NCBI RefSeq assembly: GCF_014200595.1
Contig: NZ_JACHCG010000001.1
Span: forward strand, 744,001-808,000
Source of the DNA: Pedobacter cryoconitis
Lineage (GTDB): Bacteria > Bacteroidota > Bacteroidia > Sphingobacteriales > Sphingobacteriaceae
DNA length: 64,000 nucleotides
Direction: 5' to 3'
The notes under the pieces were generated by a model that had not been told where the DNA came from, did not search any database, and saw nothing but the letters and a program-made list of their open reading frames with translations. Positions within the stretch are counted from its first letter, which is position 1, and every line of letters starts with the position of its first letter. This document shows, piece after piece, positions 28,560 through 36,760 of the stretch. The position numbers were made by a program, and so were the translations under genes.

Positions 28560-28709
28560 AATTAATTTGAGGGCCTGAAATTCTGCAATCTCATTGGTTT
28601 TTGTGTGTTTTTACACCGGAACCAAATAATATTGTTTTATCCAATGTGTATTTAAAATCTGTCTGTAAGTGGTTGAGGATAAAAGAAGTACAACCAAACA
28701 TAATTTTGT

Positions 28710-28717
28710 TATATTTG
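28710..28717 (+). promoter_or_regulatory. -7 box upstream of the 47-residue small protein
   Basis: TATATTTG matches TAnnTTTG and lies 48 bases before the ATG at 28766. No convincing -33 box. Confidence 0.35.
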
Positions 28718-28765
28718 TTCATCAATTAATAATTTCGAGTTATAATAAGATATTATTCAATAATC

Positions 28766-28909
28766 ATGGAGAACAAATCGGCAGAAAAAACGGTGAGTAA
28801 ATTGGTAAAGGAGCCTCAGGTGGTTAAAACCATAGTAGATATTCTTTCTAAAGACCTTGAAGCTATTAAAGAGCTGCTAAACCGTAAAGATTTAACCCGG
28901 AAAGGTTAG
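28766..28909 (+). CDS. Small conserved-looking protein of 47 residues, unknown
   Basis: ATG to TAG, 48 codons. It has a -7 box upstream and lies alone between the SusD terminator and a convergent XRE regulator. The protein is charged and helical: residues 1-12 polar, then VKEPQVVKTIVDILSKDL, then a lysine/arginine-rich end. No signal, membrane segment or cysteine. It resembles no family I can name. Codon choice looks like that of the neighbours. It could be a small DNA- or protein-binding factor, and a chance frame is not excluded. Confidence 0.45.
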   Translation: MENKSAEKTVSKLVKEPQVVKTIVDILSKDLEAIKELLNRKDLTRKG

Positions 28910-28985
28910 TCTGAAATTTTATTGTTTTAAAAGACTTTTCTTCTTTGAACCTGTTTAAATCCATTATTCTTCTGCACATTCAGGT

Positions 28986-29534
28986 TCAAAGATGATTTTT
29001 CTGATTCGTTAGTTTATACCTGTTTCTTTTACCACAGGAAGATTTGATAACATCAATTTTATCTTTCCTGTTTCCGCGGCTTAATATATCAGCAATACGG
29101 GAGGGGGTAATCTCCAGTTCGTATTCATTTTTATATTTTTCAGCAATCTCTTTACTGGTCTTCGGCTCATTGAGAAATCCTGATTGCAGCAACTCATCCA
29201 TGTACTTTACATAATTAGGCAATTTGTCTTTCAGACAGGCCGGATCTATGTTTTTTGCTGCAATATAGCGTCTGATGTTTTCTCTTAAAACATTTTTTGG
29301 CGGAATTGGAAAGTCAGGATCTGATAGCTGATAATGTTTCACCCCAAAAGTATTACTTAGCGTCTGCTGTGCCAGGATCCCGATATTTACATCCCCTTTT
29401 TCAATGGAAGCAATATAAGATTGATACAATTGAGCAAAAGTAGCTAATGCTTCCTGCGAAATATTAGCCTCTTTTCTGAATGTCCTTACCCGGTTCCCGT
29501 ATTCTTTTAATGCGCTTTTATCGTTTTCTGCCAC
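28986..29534 (-). CDS. XRE-family regulator with a second, C-terminal winged-helix-like domain
   Basis: 182 residues. An HTH_3/XRE domain fills about 8-66 (LKEYGNRVRTFRKEANISQE, then SYIASIEKGDVNIGI). The C-terminal part (about 120-175) reads as a second small DNA-binding fold: TSKEIAEKYKNEYELEITPS, RIADILSRGNRKD, and a RNRYKLT end like a wing. A short linker with PPKNVLRENIRRYIAAKNID joins them. No kinase, protease or ligand domain is present. The upstream gap holds no gene; the target is unknown. Confidence 0.8.
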   Translation of the reverse strand: MAENDKSALKEYGNRVRTFRKEANISQEALATFAQLYQSYIASIEKGDVNIGILAQQTLSNTFGVKHYQLSDPDFPIPPKNVLRENIRRYIAAKNIDPACLKDKLPNYVKYMDELLQSGFLNEPKTSKEIAEKYKNEYELEITPSRIADILSRGNRKDKIDVIKSSCGKRNRYKLTNQKNHL

Positions 29535-29906
29535 GAATGCAAGGTGATCATTATTAATTGTCTTAAATTATCTATAATGTTATTTTTATGTAAAATAAAT
29601 GTTTATTTGAATTATAAATTATTGCAATTAAATATTAAAAATATCTAAATGTAAAAATTAGTTCTATAGTGAATAGTCTAACAACCAGAACTTTAAGGAG
29701 TGGTGATTACATCTATAGACGTAAATTTTAAGAGGGCATGGGAGGTTAATCGGTTTTTTACTACTGTAAGTAATATGCGGAAGATAATTATTCATTCTAA
29801 TCAGTCTATTAAAGAGCCTCCGGATTAATGCCGGCGAAAAGGAACCAGCAGGCCCAGATCAAACAGGTTAATACTCATGAGGTCTGCTGTTTCCCTGATA
29901 GCAGTG
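29535..29906. other. Intergenic gap, very AT-rich
   Basis: About 370 bases between the XRE gene and the Lrp/AsnC gene. The first 150 bases are strongly AT-rich and must carry the XRE promoter. A GTG-started frame of 41 codons (29703-29828) preceded by AAGGAG is the only coding-like trace and I do not call it a gene. Confidence 0.6.
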
Positions 29907-30371
29907 CTAATCCAATACAAAAGCAGTTTGATGTTTGATCTCTGTCATCACAAACGAGCTTTGGACATGTGCAATATTTTCGATGGTTGCGAGTTTATTG
30001 GACAGGAAATTCTGATAACTATTCATGTCTTTGACCACAACTTTCAGCAGGTAGTCAAAATTACCAGCCACATGGAAACATTCCATCACTTCGGGAACCT
30101 TAACAATAGCCCGCTCAAACACGTTAATCAATGGCTTGGAATGCAGTTGCAAGGAAACATTAATGAAAGCCACTATAGTCTTGCCGATTTTTTCTCTGTC
30201 CAGTAAGGCTACATACTCCTTAACCACACCACTTTGCTCAATTTTTTTGAGTCTTTCATAAGTAGGCGTGACCGTTAAACCTATTTTACCAGCAATCTGT
30301 TTCGTATTCAGACGGGCATCTGCCTGTAAAACCTTTAAAATCTTCTTGTCAATCGGGTCAAATGCTTCCAT
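29907..30371 (-). CDS. Lrp/AsnC-family regulator
   Basis: 154 residues. N-terminal winged helix (FDPIDKKILKVLQADARLN, then GLTVTPTYERLKKIEQSGVV) and a C-terminal RAM effector domain (AFINVSLQLHSKPLINVF, VPEVMECFHVAGNFDYLLKV). It is divergent from the histidine decarboxylase gene across a 167-base region, so decarboxylase control in response to an amino acid is a fair inference; histidine is the obvious candidate effector. Confidence 0.92.
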   Translation of the reverse strand: MEAFDPIDKKILKVLQADARLNTKQIAGKIGLTVTPTYERLKKIEQSGVVKEYVALLDREKIGKTIVAFINVSLQLHSKPLINVFERAIVKVPEVMECFHVAGNFDYLLKVVVKDMNSYQNFLSNKLATIENIAHVQSSFVMTEIKHQTAFVLD

Positions 30372-30538
30372 GGTAGTTTTTTTATACTGAATTAATTAAT
30401 TTCTAACCTCTCAAAAGGTTTAAAAATCCTGTAAATATCCATATAATAGTGTTTGTTTTCTAATTTATGCCAAATAATAGTTTTAAAGAATCAGGATTAC
30501 TTAATTTACATATCATTTAAACCAATTGTATTTGTAAA

Positions 30539-31678
30539 ATGGAACAGCATAACTTATCAGCGGAAAACGCAGGGAGATTGAAGGATTTAATGGAAAGATT
30601 AACTGCTGATTCGGAGTTAATGCTTGGATATCCGGTATCGAAAGATTTTGATTATTCTGAACTGGCAGAATTTCTGAACTTTCCAATTAATAACCTTGGA
30701 GATCCGTTTGTGGCTTCTACCTATAATGTAGGGACACGCGAAATGGAGAGGGAAGTACTGGAATTCTTTGCATTATTATTCAGGGCTCCGGTCAATAACT
30801 GGTGGGGATATGTGACCAATGGAGGTTCAGAAGGAAATCTTTATGGTTTATACCTGGCCAGGGAAATTCATCCTAAAGGCATGGTTTATTTTTCACAGGC
30901 TACACACTATAGCGTACAGAAAAATCTCCATTTGTTAAATATGCCTAATATTGTAATCCGCACCCAGGCAAGCGGCGAGATTGATTATGATGATCTTAGA
31001 GATACGATCAAAATGAACAGGCATATGCCTGTGATTATCTTTGCCAATATCGGGACTACGATGACCGAAGCCCGTGATGATGTCAGAAAAATCAGGAGTA
31101 TTTTACAGGACTTAGCTATACAGCATTATTATATTCATGCAGATGGTGCGCTTTCAGGTAGCTATAGCGCATTTATAGAACCACGTCCGGCATTTGATTT
31201 CGCGGATGGCGCAGACAGTATCGCGATTAGCGGGCATAAATTTATTGGCTCTCCGATTCCTTGCGGGGTAGTGGTGGTGAAAAAGAATAACCGGGACCGT
31301 ATTGCCCGTTCGGTATCTTATACAGGGAGTATGGATACGACAATCACAGGATCAAGAAACGGACATACTCCTTTATTTTTATGGTATATGATTAAGAGCC
31401 TTGGATTAGAAGGATTCAAAAAAAGGGCCTTACATAGTCTGGAAGTTGCTGCTTATGCAGAAATGAAGTTAAAAGAGATCGGGATCAATGCCTGGAGAAA
31501 TCCGGATTCAATTACTGTTAATTTACCTGAACCGGCAGCACAGGTACGGATCAGGTGGCAGCTGGCACTGGAAAATGGCTGGTGCCATATCATTTGTATG
31601 CCTAATGTAACTAAATATCAGATTGATCAGCTGGTTGGAGAAATAGCAGAAACTAATGTAATGTTATCTGTTTCTTAA
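30539..31678 (+). CDS. hdc: PLP-dependent histidine decarboxylase
   Basis: Converts histidine to histamine and CO2. 379 residues, nearly the same length as the Morganella-type bacterial PLP enzyme. Group II decarboxylase features: GYPVSKDFDYSEL and NLGDPF at the start, TNGGSEGN (93-100) gripping the phosphate, HADGALSG (200-207) with D202 facing the PLP ring nitrogen, and SGHKFIGSP with K234 as the Schiff-base lysine. The match to this enzyme class is strong, but related decarboxylases of the same fold act on other amino acids, so substrate is likely rather than certain. Its stop codon is overlapped by the end of a convergent receiver-domain gene. Confidence 0.82.
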   Translation: MEQHNLSAENAGRLKDLMERLTADSELMLGYPVSKDFDYSELAEFLNFPINNLGDPFVASTYNVGTREMEREVLEFFALLFRAPVNNWWGYVTNGGSEGNLYGLYLAREIHPKGMVYFSQATHYSVQKNLHLLNMPNIVIRTQASGEIDYDDLRDTIKMNRHMPVIIFANIGTTMTEARDDVRKIRSILQDLAIQHYYIHADGALSGSYSAFIEPRPAFDFADGADSIAISGHKFIGSPIPCGVVVVKKNNRDRIARSVSYTGSMDTTITGSRNGHTPLFLWYMIKSLGLEGFKKRALHSLEVAAYAEMKLKEIGINAWRNPDSITVNLPEPAAQVRIRWQLALENGWCHIICMPNVTKYQIDQLVGEIAETNVMLSVS

Positions 31679-32018
31679 TTCTGAACAGGATATCATTCAG
31701 ATCAAAAGGCTTACTGATAAAATCATTGGCGCTGCATTGCTGAAAAACGGTATCTGCCGAAGCGTGTGCAGACATGACGATAATCGGTATGTCTTTTGTT
31801 TGCTGAGAAGTTCTGATTTCTTTGCATAATTCCAGACCATTTCCATCGGGAAGCATAACATCCAGTAAATATAGATCAGGGATGCCATCTTTCATTGCGG
31901 CATGGAAGGAAGAAATATCCGGGAAAAGTCTTACTTTATAACCTTCATCTTCTAATATGAACTCTATGATCTGTCTGATATCCTGATCATCTTCTACAAC
32001 ATGTATTTGCTTCATCAT
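31653..32018 (-). CDS. Stand-alone receiver-domain response regulator
   Basis: 121 residues, a CheY-like receiver and nothing else. It has the acidic pair in VEDDQDIRQ, the phospho-acceptor aspartate in YLLDVMLPDGNG, the conserved S/T in VMSAHAS and the lysine in FISKPFDLND. It overlaps the 3' end of the histidine decarboxylase gene by 26 bases on the opposite strand. No histidine kinase is nearby, so it must receive its phosphate from elsewhere and act through protein contact. Confidence 0.9.
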   Translation of the reverse strand: MMKQIHVVEDDQDIRQIIEFILEDEGYKVRLFPDISSFHAAMKDGIPDLYLLDVMLPDGNGLELCKEIRTSQQTKDIPIIVMSAHASADTVFQQCSANDFISKPFDLNDILFRIKKQITLH

Positions 32019-32354
32019 TTCTCAATAGGTTTCTAATAGAAATAAGCCCGTTTTTGTCCTATAGACTGAAACAGGCTGGCAGAGTATACTATTGATAGAA
32101 TATATGGCAAACGGTGTACCAAATAAGTGTTTTTCTTAAATTAAAAATTAAGGGGGTTGAACTTCCCGGTAAAACCCCCTCAATGAGAGCCGGCATCCAC
32201 CGGTATGAATAAATTATCTGTCCAAATATAAAACTGTCTCTCAGACTAAAAAATGACAAGGATCACTATTCAATTAATCGCATCTATGTGGCTTTTTCTT
32301 AACTTTGCGCTAAGGCAATAGGGGAGACTCTAGTCTTCAGACAAAATCAAGACC
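32019..32354. other. Intergenic gap with two stem-loops
   Basis: Holds the promoter of the receiver gene (minus) and of the VirJ-like gene (plus). Between 32151 and 32204 are two stem-loops, AGGGGGTT/AACCCCCT and GCCGG/CCGGT. No gene seen. Confidence 0.5.
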
Positions 32355-33050
32355 ATGAAGATAATAACCATTTTAAGCTCCTGTTTGCTGCTTACGGCAT
32401 TCAGCCTGATGAACGTGAATGCTCAACCTGCGCGCGAATTGTCGGAATTTCCACTGCATACACATTTTGTGCGCTCCAATAAACCGATACTTGTTTTTTT
32501 GACCGGTGATGGTGGATGGAATAATTTTTCGGAATCAACGGTAAAAGAACTGGTTAAAAATGGGTACCCAACGCTCGTACTCGATACCCGGAAATATTTC
32601 TGGACACAGAAAACACCTGATCAGTTTGCAAAGGATATGCAGTTGATCCTGTCTTCTTATCTGAAAACGTGGAATAAAGAGTCTTTCTCCCTGATCGGGT
32701 ATTCTTTTGGGGCAGATGTTGCCGCTTTTGTCCCTTCCCGTTTACCAGATCATTTAGCAGAAAAGCAGAATTCGTTAGTTTTGCTTTCACCAGGTTTTTC
32801 TACCGGGTATGTGGTTAAACTGAAAAACCTGCTGAATTTTGGTTCTACTGACAAAGAGAAATATAAAGTAAACCCGGAGTTGCTGAAATCAGTAATCCCT
32901 GTATGGTGTATTTTTGGTAAAGAGGAAGATAGTGAGTTTTACAAGGCTTTAAAGCCAACTGATAAAATACATAAAGTTGCCATTCCCGGCTCCCATCGTT
33001 TTGACGATGATATTCCCCAGGTGACCCGGGCGATTATAAAAGGGCTGTAA
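32355..33050 (+). CDS. Exported VirJ/AcvB-like alpha/beta hydrolase
   Basis: 231 residues with a signal peptide ending NVNAQP. It reads as the VirJ domain: FLTGDGGWNNFS, the nucleophile elbow IGYSFGADVAAF, VVLLSPGF-like strand and a GSHRFDDD segment holding the catalytic His. In Agrobacterium and Rhizobium this domain hydrolyses aminoacylated phosphatidylglycerol, and it usually sits with lpiA. No such synthase is here, so it may act on another lipid or in isolation. The gene stands alone between two intergenic stretches. Confidence 0.8.
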   Translation: MKIITILSSCLLLTAFSLMNVNAQPARELSEFPLHTHFVRSNKPILVFLTGDGGWNNFSESTVKELVKNGYPTLVLDTRKYFWTQKTPDQFAKDMQLILSSYLKTWNKESFSLIGYSFGADVAAFVPSRLPDHLAEKQNSLVLLSPGFSTGYVVKLKNLLNFGSTDKEKYKVNPELLKSVIPVWCIFGKEEDSEFYKALKPTDKIHKVAIPGSHRFDDDIPQVTRAIIKGL

Positions 33051-33058
33051 AAAAGAAA

Positions 33059-33087
33059 CGGGGATAAGTCTCCGACTCATCCCCGCT
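33059..33087 (+). terminator. Stem-loop after the VirJ-like gene
   Basis: CGGGGAT pairs with ATCCCCG around an inner AGTC/GACT pair. No T-tract, but a stable stem placed just after the stop. Confidence 0.6.
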
Positions 33088-33222
33088 ATCTAAATTAACG
33101 CTCTCATATATACAGACGCTCATAATAGCGCTTTATTGTATAAACCTTAAAATAAATCTGTTTTTATTTTATGAGCCAAATCACAGATGAAACATTAAAT
33201 TTAACTTTCAAATTCAATCCTT

Positions 33223-33612
33223 ATGAAGTTATATAGCCGTATCCTGTTTTTGTTTAGCGCTTGTTTGCTGAGCCATTCCATGTTATTTGCACAACAAATT
33301 AATGCAAAAGCGCCGGACAGTGGCCTGAATACGCTGCAAATCAACAGAAAGAAGATTGATTCACTGGACAAAAAACTCATGGAACTGATTGGAGAAAGGG
33401 AAAGAGCAGTCAGGGAAATAGGAGTTTACAAAGCCAAAAATAATATTCCACCACTGCAAGCAGATCGTTTTAAACAGGTGCTGGAAAAAAGTATCATTAC
33501 AGGTGAAAAGGAAGGGTTATCTGCTACCTTTGTTACCGAAATGATGAATGCCATCCATAAAGAAAGTCTGAGAATTGAAGATGAAATTAAATTAAACTTC
33601 CATGGCAAATAA
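33223..33612 (+). CDS. Exported AroQ-type chorismate mutase
   Basis: 129 residues. A signal peptide (1-24, ending MLFAQQ) precedes an all-helical AroQ domain: LQINRKKIDSLDKKLMELIG, then RAVREIGVYKAKNNIP, then RFKQVLEKSI. The arginine and lysine positions of the active site are kept. It would turn chorismate into prephenate in the periplasm, where no use for prephenate is obvious; exported chorismate mutases are known in mycobacteria and some plant-associated bacteria. Its last 11 bases are shared with the start of the ATPase gene, a frame overlap that implies translational coupling. Confidence 0.85.
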   Translation: MKLYSRILFLFSACLLSHSMLFAQQINAKAPDSGLNTLQINRKKIDSLDKKLMELIGERERAVREIGVYKAKNNIPPLQADRFKQVLEKSIITGEKEGLSATFVTEMMNAIHKESLRIEDEIKLNFHGK

Positions 33613-34879
33613 TGTAAATATCACTTCCAGCGGCATACAAAAGGTTTTACGCAATTACAATGAAAAACAAGCGCTCGCTGAGTATATCTGGAATGGTTTT
33701 GATGCCAATGCCGATACGGTGGAAATCAACTACACGGCCAATGAACTGGGGTTCATGGATCATCTGGAGATTTATGACAATGGTTATGGGATAAATTTTA
33801 AAAATCTGAAAGTTAAGTTTGACCCTTTCTACGAATCAGAAAAGGCCTTACAGCTTGCCATAAACAGGAACCGGTCTGTCATGCACGGTAAAAATGGGGT
33901 GGGCAGGTTAACCTTTTTTAAATTCGCCAACGACGCCGAGTGGCAGACTACTTTTTTGCATAATGATACGCTTAAAAGCGGCAGGATTATGATCGGGGTT
34001 TCTGCGCTGAATAATTATCAGGCTAATTTGCTGGATATACCTTTAAGTGAAAAAACAGGTACCAGGGTATTGTTCTCCAATATCAAGATTTTACAAGAGA
34101 ATATGGAACAGGAGATCATTCCTTTTCTAAAAGCAGAGTTTTGCTGGTTTCTGGAATTGAATAAGAAAAGGAACTATTCCATTGTAATTAATGGTGTTCC
34201 GCTTGATTATTCTGATAATATCCAATACTATGAAGAGGATATCCTGCTGAAAGATGAAAATACGCAGACGCTTTTTAAACTTAAATTCGTCCAGTGGAAA
34301 GAATCCTTGCATAAAGAACTATCCAAAGTTTATTATATCAATGAAAGGGGCGAGGAGAAGTTTAAAGAATATACGACCCTGAATAAAAAGGCCGATGAAT
34401 ATTTTCACAGCGTATATATAGAAAGTGAATTCTTTACCGATTTCGATTTCAGCGGAACGGAGTTTGACACGCAGGTGAGATTGTATAACCGGTCAAAATC
34501 GTCACCGGAATACAAATTATTGAGTAAACGTGTGAATGAACTTCTTCGTACTAAAAGGAAGTTTTTCCTGAAAGAATATTCCGGTAAACTGCTTCAGCGT
34601 TTTGAAAATGAAGGTGTACTTTCATTAAATGATAAAGAACCACTCGACCCGAAAAGGAAAGAAGATTTACTGAATACGCTGAAAGCCATGTACGAAATTC
34701 AGCCTAAAATATTCAGTAACCTGAGTATAGACCAGAAAAAGACATTTATTGCACTCATCGATGCTTTACTGGTTTCTGATCAAAGGGGTAGTTTGCTGCA
34801 TTTGCTGGAAAACATCGTTGACCTGGAAGAAGAAGAAAGAACTGAGCTTACTGCCTTATTAATGCTTAAGCAATGCTGA
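33602..34879 (+). CDS. GHKL (Bergerat-fold) ATP-binding protein, probably lacking its C-terminal domain
   Basis: 425 residues, cytoplasmic. The ATP site is complete: N-box E27/N31/D34 in EYIWNGFDANA, G1 box DNGYGI (59-64) and G2 box GKNGVG (96-101), as in Hsp90, MutL and similar ATPases. A helical middle part follows (RSKSSPEYKLLSKRVNELLR). The end reads LLHLLENIVDLEEEERTELT, and then stops with MLKQC. In relatives I remember, this point is a linker leading to a further 200-300 residues with a nuclease-like (Shedu/DUF4263-like) domain, which here is missing. Overlaps the chorismate mutase gene by 11 bases. Function unknown; defence-type ATPase/nuclease remnant is my inference. Confidence 0.72.
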   Translation: MANNVNITSSGIQKVLRNYNEKQALAEYIWNGFDANADTVEINYTANELGFMDHLEIYDNGYGINFKNLKVKFDPFYESEKALQLAINRNRSVMHGKNGVGRLTFFKFANDAEWQTTFLHNDTLKSGRIMIGVSALNNYQANLLDIPLSEKTGTRVLFSNIKILQENMEQEIIPFLKAEFCWFLELNKKRNYSIVINGVPLDYSDNIQYYEEDILLKDENTQTLFKLKFVQWKESLHKELSKVYYINERGEEKFKEYTTLNKKADEYFHSVYIESEFFTDFDFSGTEFDTQVRLYNRSKSSPEYKLLSKRVNELLRTKRKFFLKEYSGKLLQRFENEGVLSLNDKEPLDPKRKEDLLNTLKAMYEIQPKIFSNLSIDQKKTFIALIDALLVSDQRGSLLHLLENIVDLEEEERTELTALLMLKQC

Positions 34880-34883
34880 TTTT

Positions 34884-35549
34884 TTAAGGCTTTGTAATTT
34901 TGCTGATTTCCTTTTTGCTCAGGATATGGATGGTAAAAGCTTCTTTTTTGAGTGGACGGTCATTTTTATCCGTAGGCACGTTATTAATTGCTTTGGCTAC
35001 CTCTATTCCCGATACTATTTCTCCGAATACTGTGTAATCCTGATCAAGACGTGGAATACCTCCGGTAGTTTTATAAGTTTCCCGTTGTAAAGCAGAAAAT
35101 TTTATGCCTTTTTTTAGTTCCAGTTCATCCAGTTGTGCATCAGTCTGTATTTTTCCTTCAACCAGGTAAATCTGATCTAAATAGGAACTCTTTTCAGGAT
35201 TATCATTTCTGCCAGCACCTAAAGCTCCTTTTTTATGGAACAGTTCTGGTCTTATCTCAGCCGCCAGTCGCTGAACAGGAGTTTGTGGATTGAGTTTCTC
35301 TCTATCCAGTATCGTATCATCCAGTTCACCGCCCTGACTTACAAAATTTTTAATAACCCTGTTGAATTCCTGATCTTTAAAAAGCCCTTTTTTTACCTGG
35401 TTGATAAAATTATCCCGGTGATTAGGGGTTGCATCATAAAGCATAATCAGGATATTACCTTTGGAGGTACTCAGGCGTACATAATTGGTTTGTGCCTGAA
35501 CAGTGCAAATCAGGAAAGATAAAATGATAGTCAGGATTGATATTTTCAT
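34884..35549 (-). CDS. Exported cyclophilin-type peptidyl-prolyl isomerase
   Basis: 221 residues with a signal peptide ending TVQAQT. Cyclophilin core: LSTSKGNILIMLYDATPNHR, DNFINQVKKGLF, FNRVIKNFVSQGG, then a closing FGEIVSGIEVAKAI. It catalyses proline isomerisation during folding of exported proteins. An insertion between residues about 105 and 150 (DQIYLVEGKIQTDAQLDEL) is typical of Bacteroidota members. It is 4 bases from the convergent ATPase gene end and 15 bases upstream of, on the same strand as, lspA. Confidence 0.9.
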   Translation of the reverse strand: MKISILTIILSFLICTVQAQTNYVRLSTSKGNILIMLYDATPNHRDNFINQVKKGLFKDQEFNRVIKNFVSQGGELDDTILDREKLNPQTPVQRLAAEIRPELFHKKGALGAGRNDNPEKSSYLDQIYLVEGKIQTDAQLDELELKKGIKFSALQRETYKTTGGIPRLDQDYTVFGEIVSGIEVAKAINNVPTDKNDRPLKKEAFTIHILSKKEISKITKP

Positions 35550-35564
35550 AAGTTTAAGATAGTG

Positions 35565-36059
35565 CTAGGTAAATTGAAGTGTACGCTTAACATATAAATG
35601 TATAACCAGCATAATCATTCCGATCATAATGGAAACATCAGCAAGATTAAAGATGCCAGTCTTCAGTATATAAAAGTCTATATGCAGAAAATCAGTTACC
35701 GAGCCATACAAGAGTCTGTCATACAGATTTCCTAAACCTCCGCCAATTACAAAACAGATACCCAGGACCAGTAAGTTATTGAGCTGGCTATTTCTGAGCA
35801 GGTAATAGATCCCATAACAAAGCGCAAGTAGCGGGATCAAGGACAAGAAGATAAACTTTGCAGAGTCTGCCATTGAATCTCCTGTACTCAAAAATGCCCC
35901 TGAATTTTCAACTTTGGTTAATATTAAATGATTACCAATCACATTGATCGTTTCATGATAAGCTATGTTTTGACGGGCTGCATTTTTAGAAAGCTGATCG
36001 CACCCTGCATTAGCCAGTACAATTAGCAGAATAGATATATTTCTTAAGATAAGTTTCAT
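35565..36059 (-). CDS. lspA: Lipoprotein signal peptidase (signal peptidase II)
   Basis: Aspartyl protease that removes lipoprotein signal peptides. Four membrane helices. The two catalytic aspartates are in GNLYDRLLYGSVTDFL and FNLADVSI, and the ENSGAFLS loop matches the N-terminal LspA motif. I start at MKLILRN (36059), giving 164 residues, the normal length; ATGs at 36080 and 36110 would add polar residues before the first helix. It lies just upstream of the cyclophilin on the same strand. The unusually many lipoproteins of this window depend on such an enzyme, though a second lspA may exist elsewhere. Confidence 0.88.
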   Translation of the reverse strand: MKLILRNISILLIVLANAGCDQLSKNAARQNIAYHETINVIGNHLILTKVENSGAFLSTGDSMADSAKFIFLSLIPLLALCYGIYYLLRNSQLNNLLVLGICFVIGGGLGNLYDRLLYGSVTDFLHIDFYILKTGIFNLADVSIMIGMIMLVIHLYVKRTLQFT

Positions 36060-36213
36060 CCGGACATTGATTTTCGGCATAAACTTAATCCGTTTAGTTT
36101 GTAATCTCAAATTTAAACGATTTCTTATGCATGATCGCTGATTTAAATAATAACAGTCAAAACAGAAGTCCGCTCTTGTTGTTATATCCCGGATAAATCA
36201 AATTATAACGTTC

Positions 36214-36678
36214 ATGGAAAAGAAAAAAGAATCCTTTTTTGAAAAAATAGCTACAAAGATTACCTGCTGGACAGGAAGCTCAGCTGCATTTGGTATTGCT
36301 TTGACTATTGTCATTATATGGGGGATCAGCGGACCGATCTTTAAATATTCTGATACCTGGCAGTTGGTTATCAATACCGGAACCACTATCATTACCTTTA
36401 TGATGGTCTTTTTAATCCAGAAATCCCAGAATAAGGATTCTAAAGCTATCCAGCTAAAATTAAATGAATTGATTGCTGCCAGCAGACACGCAAGCAACAG
36501 AATGGTTGACATTGAGGATCTGACTGAGCAAGAGCTGGATGTACTGCATAAATACTACCAAAAGCTCTCTGATATTTCTGAAGAAGATGATGATATCCAT
36601 AACTCCCATTCCATAGATGCTGCAACTAACCTGGAAAAAGAGAAAATTGAGCACCGTAAAAAATACCACAATGATTAA
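36214..36678 (+). CDS. Low-affinity iron permease family membrane protein
   Basis: 154 residues with two membrane helices (about 24-40 and 50-68). KITCWTGSSAAFGIALTIVI and the GPIFKYSDTWQLVINTGTTI segment with FLIQKSQNKDSKA between helix and tail are the signature of this family, named after yeast Fet4 though transport by the short bacterial members is unproved. The C-terminal half is charged and helical. It is convergent with the DUF892 gene across a perfect palindrome. Confidence 0.82.
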   Translation: MEKKKESFFEKIATKITCWTGSSAAFGIALTIVIIWGISGPIFKYSDTWQLVINTGTTIITFMMVFLIQKSQNKDSKAIQLKLNELIAASRHASNRMVDIEDLTEQELDVLHKYYQKLSDISEEDDDIHNSHSIDAATNLEKEKIEHRKKYHND

Positions 36679-36695
36679 ATGCAATAAAAATAAAT

Positions 36696-36745
36696 AGTAT
36701 AAAAAATCCTGAACAGCAAATTTGCTGTTCAGGATTTTTTATACT
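36696..36745. terminator. 50-base perfect palindrome, bidirectional terminator
   Basis: 25 bases and their exact reverse complement meet with no spacer. The arms carry A6 on the left and T6 on the right, so each strand ends in a T-tract after a stable stem. It lies between convergent genes and should end both. Confidence 0.85.
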
Positions 36746-36760
36746 TAATGCTCAACACTT

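Noticed and set aside
29703..29828. GTG-started 41-codon frame with AAGGAG upstream
   Set aside because: SD signals are not typical in this genome, and the protein resembles nothing; kept only as a possibility.
29877..30206. 109-codon plus-strand frame
   Set aside because: Antisense to the clear Lrp/AsnC gene; its residues show no family pattern.
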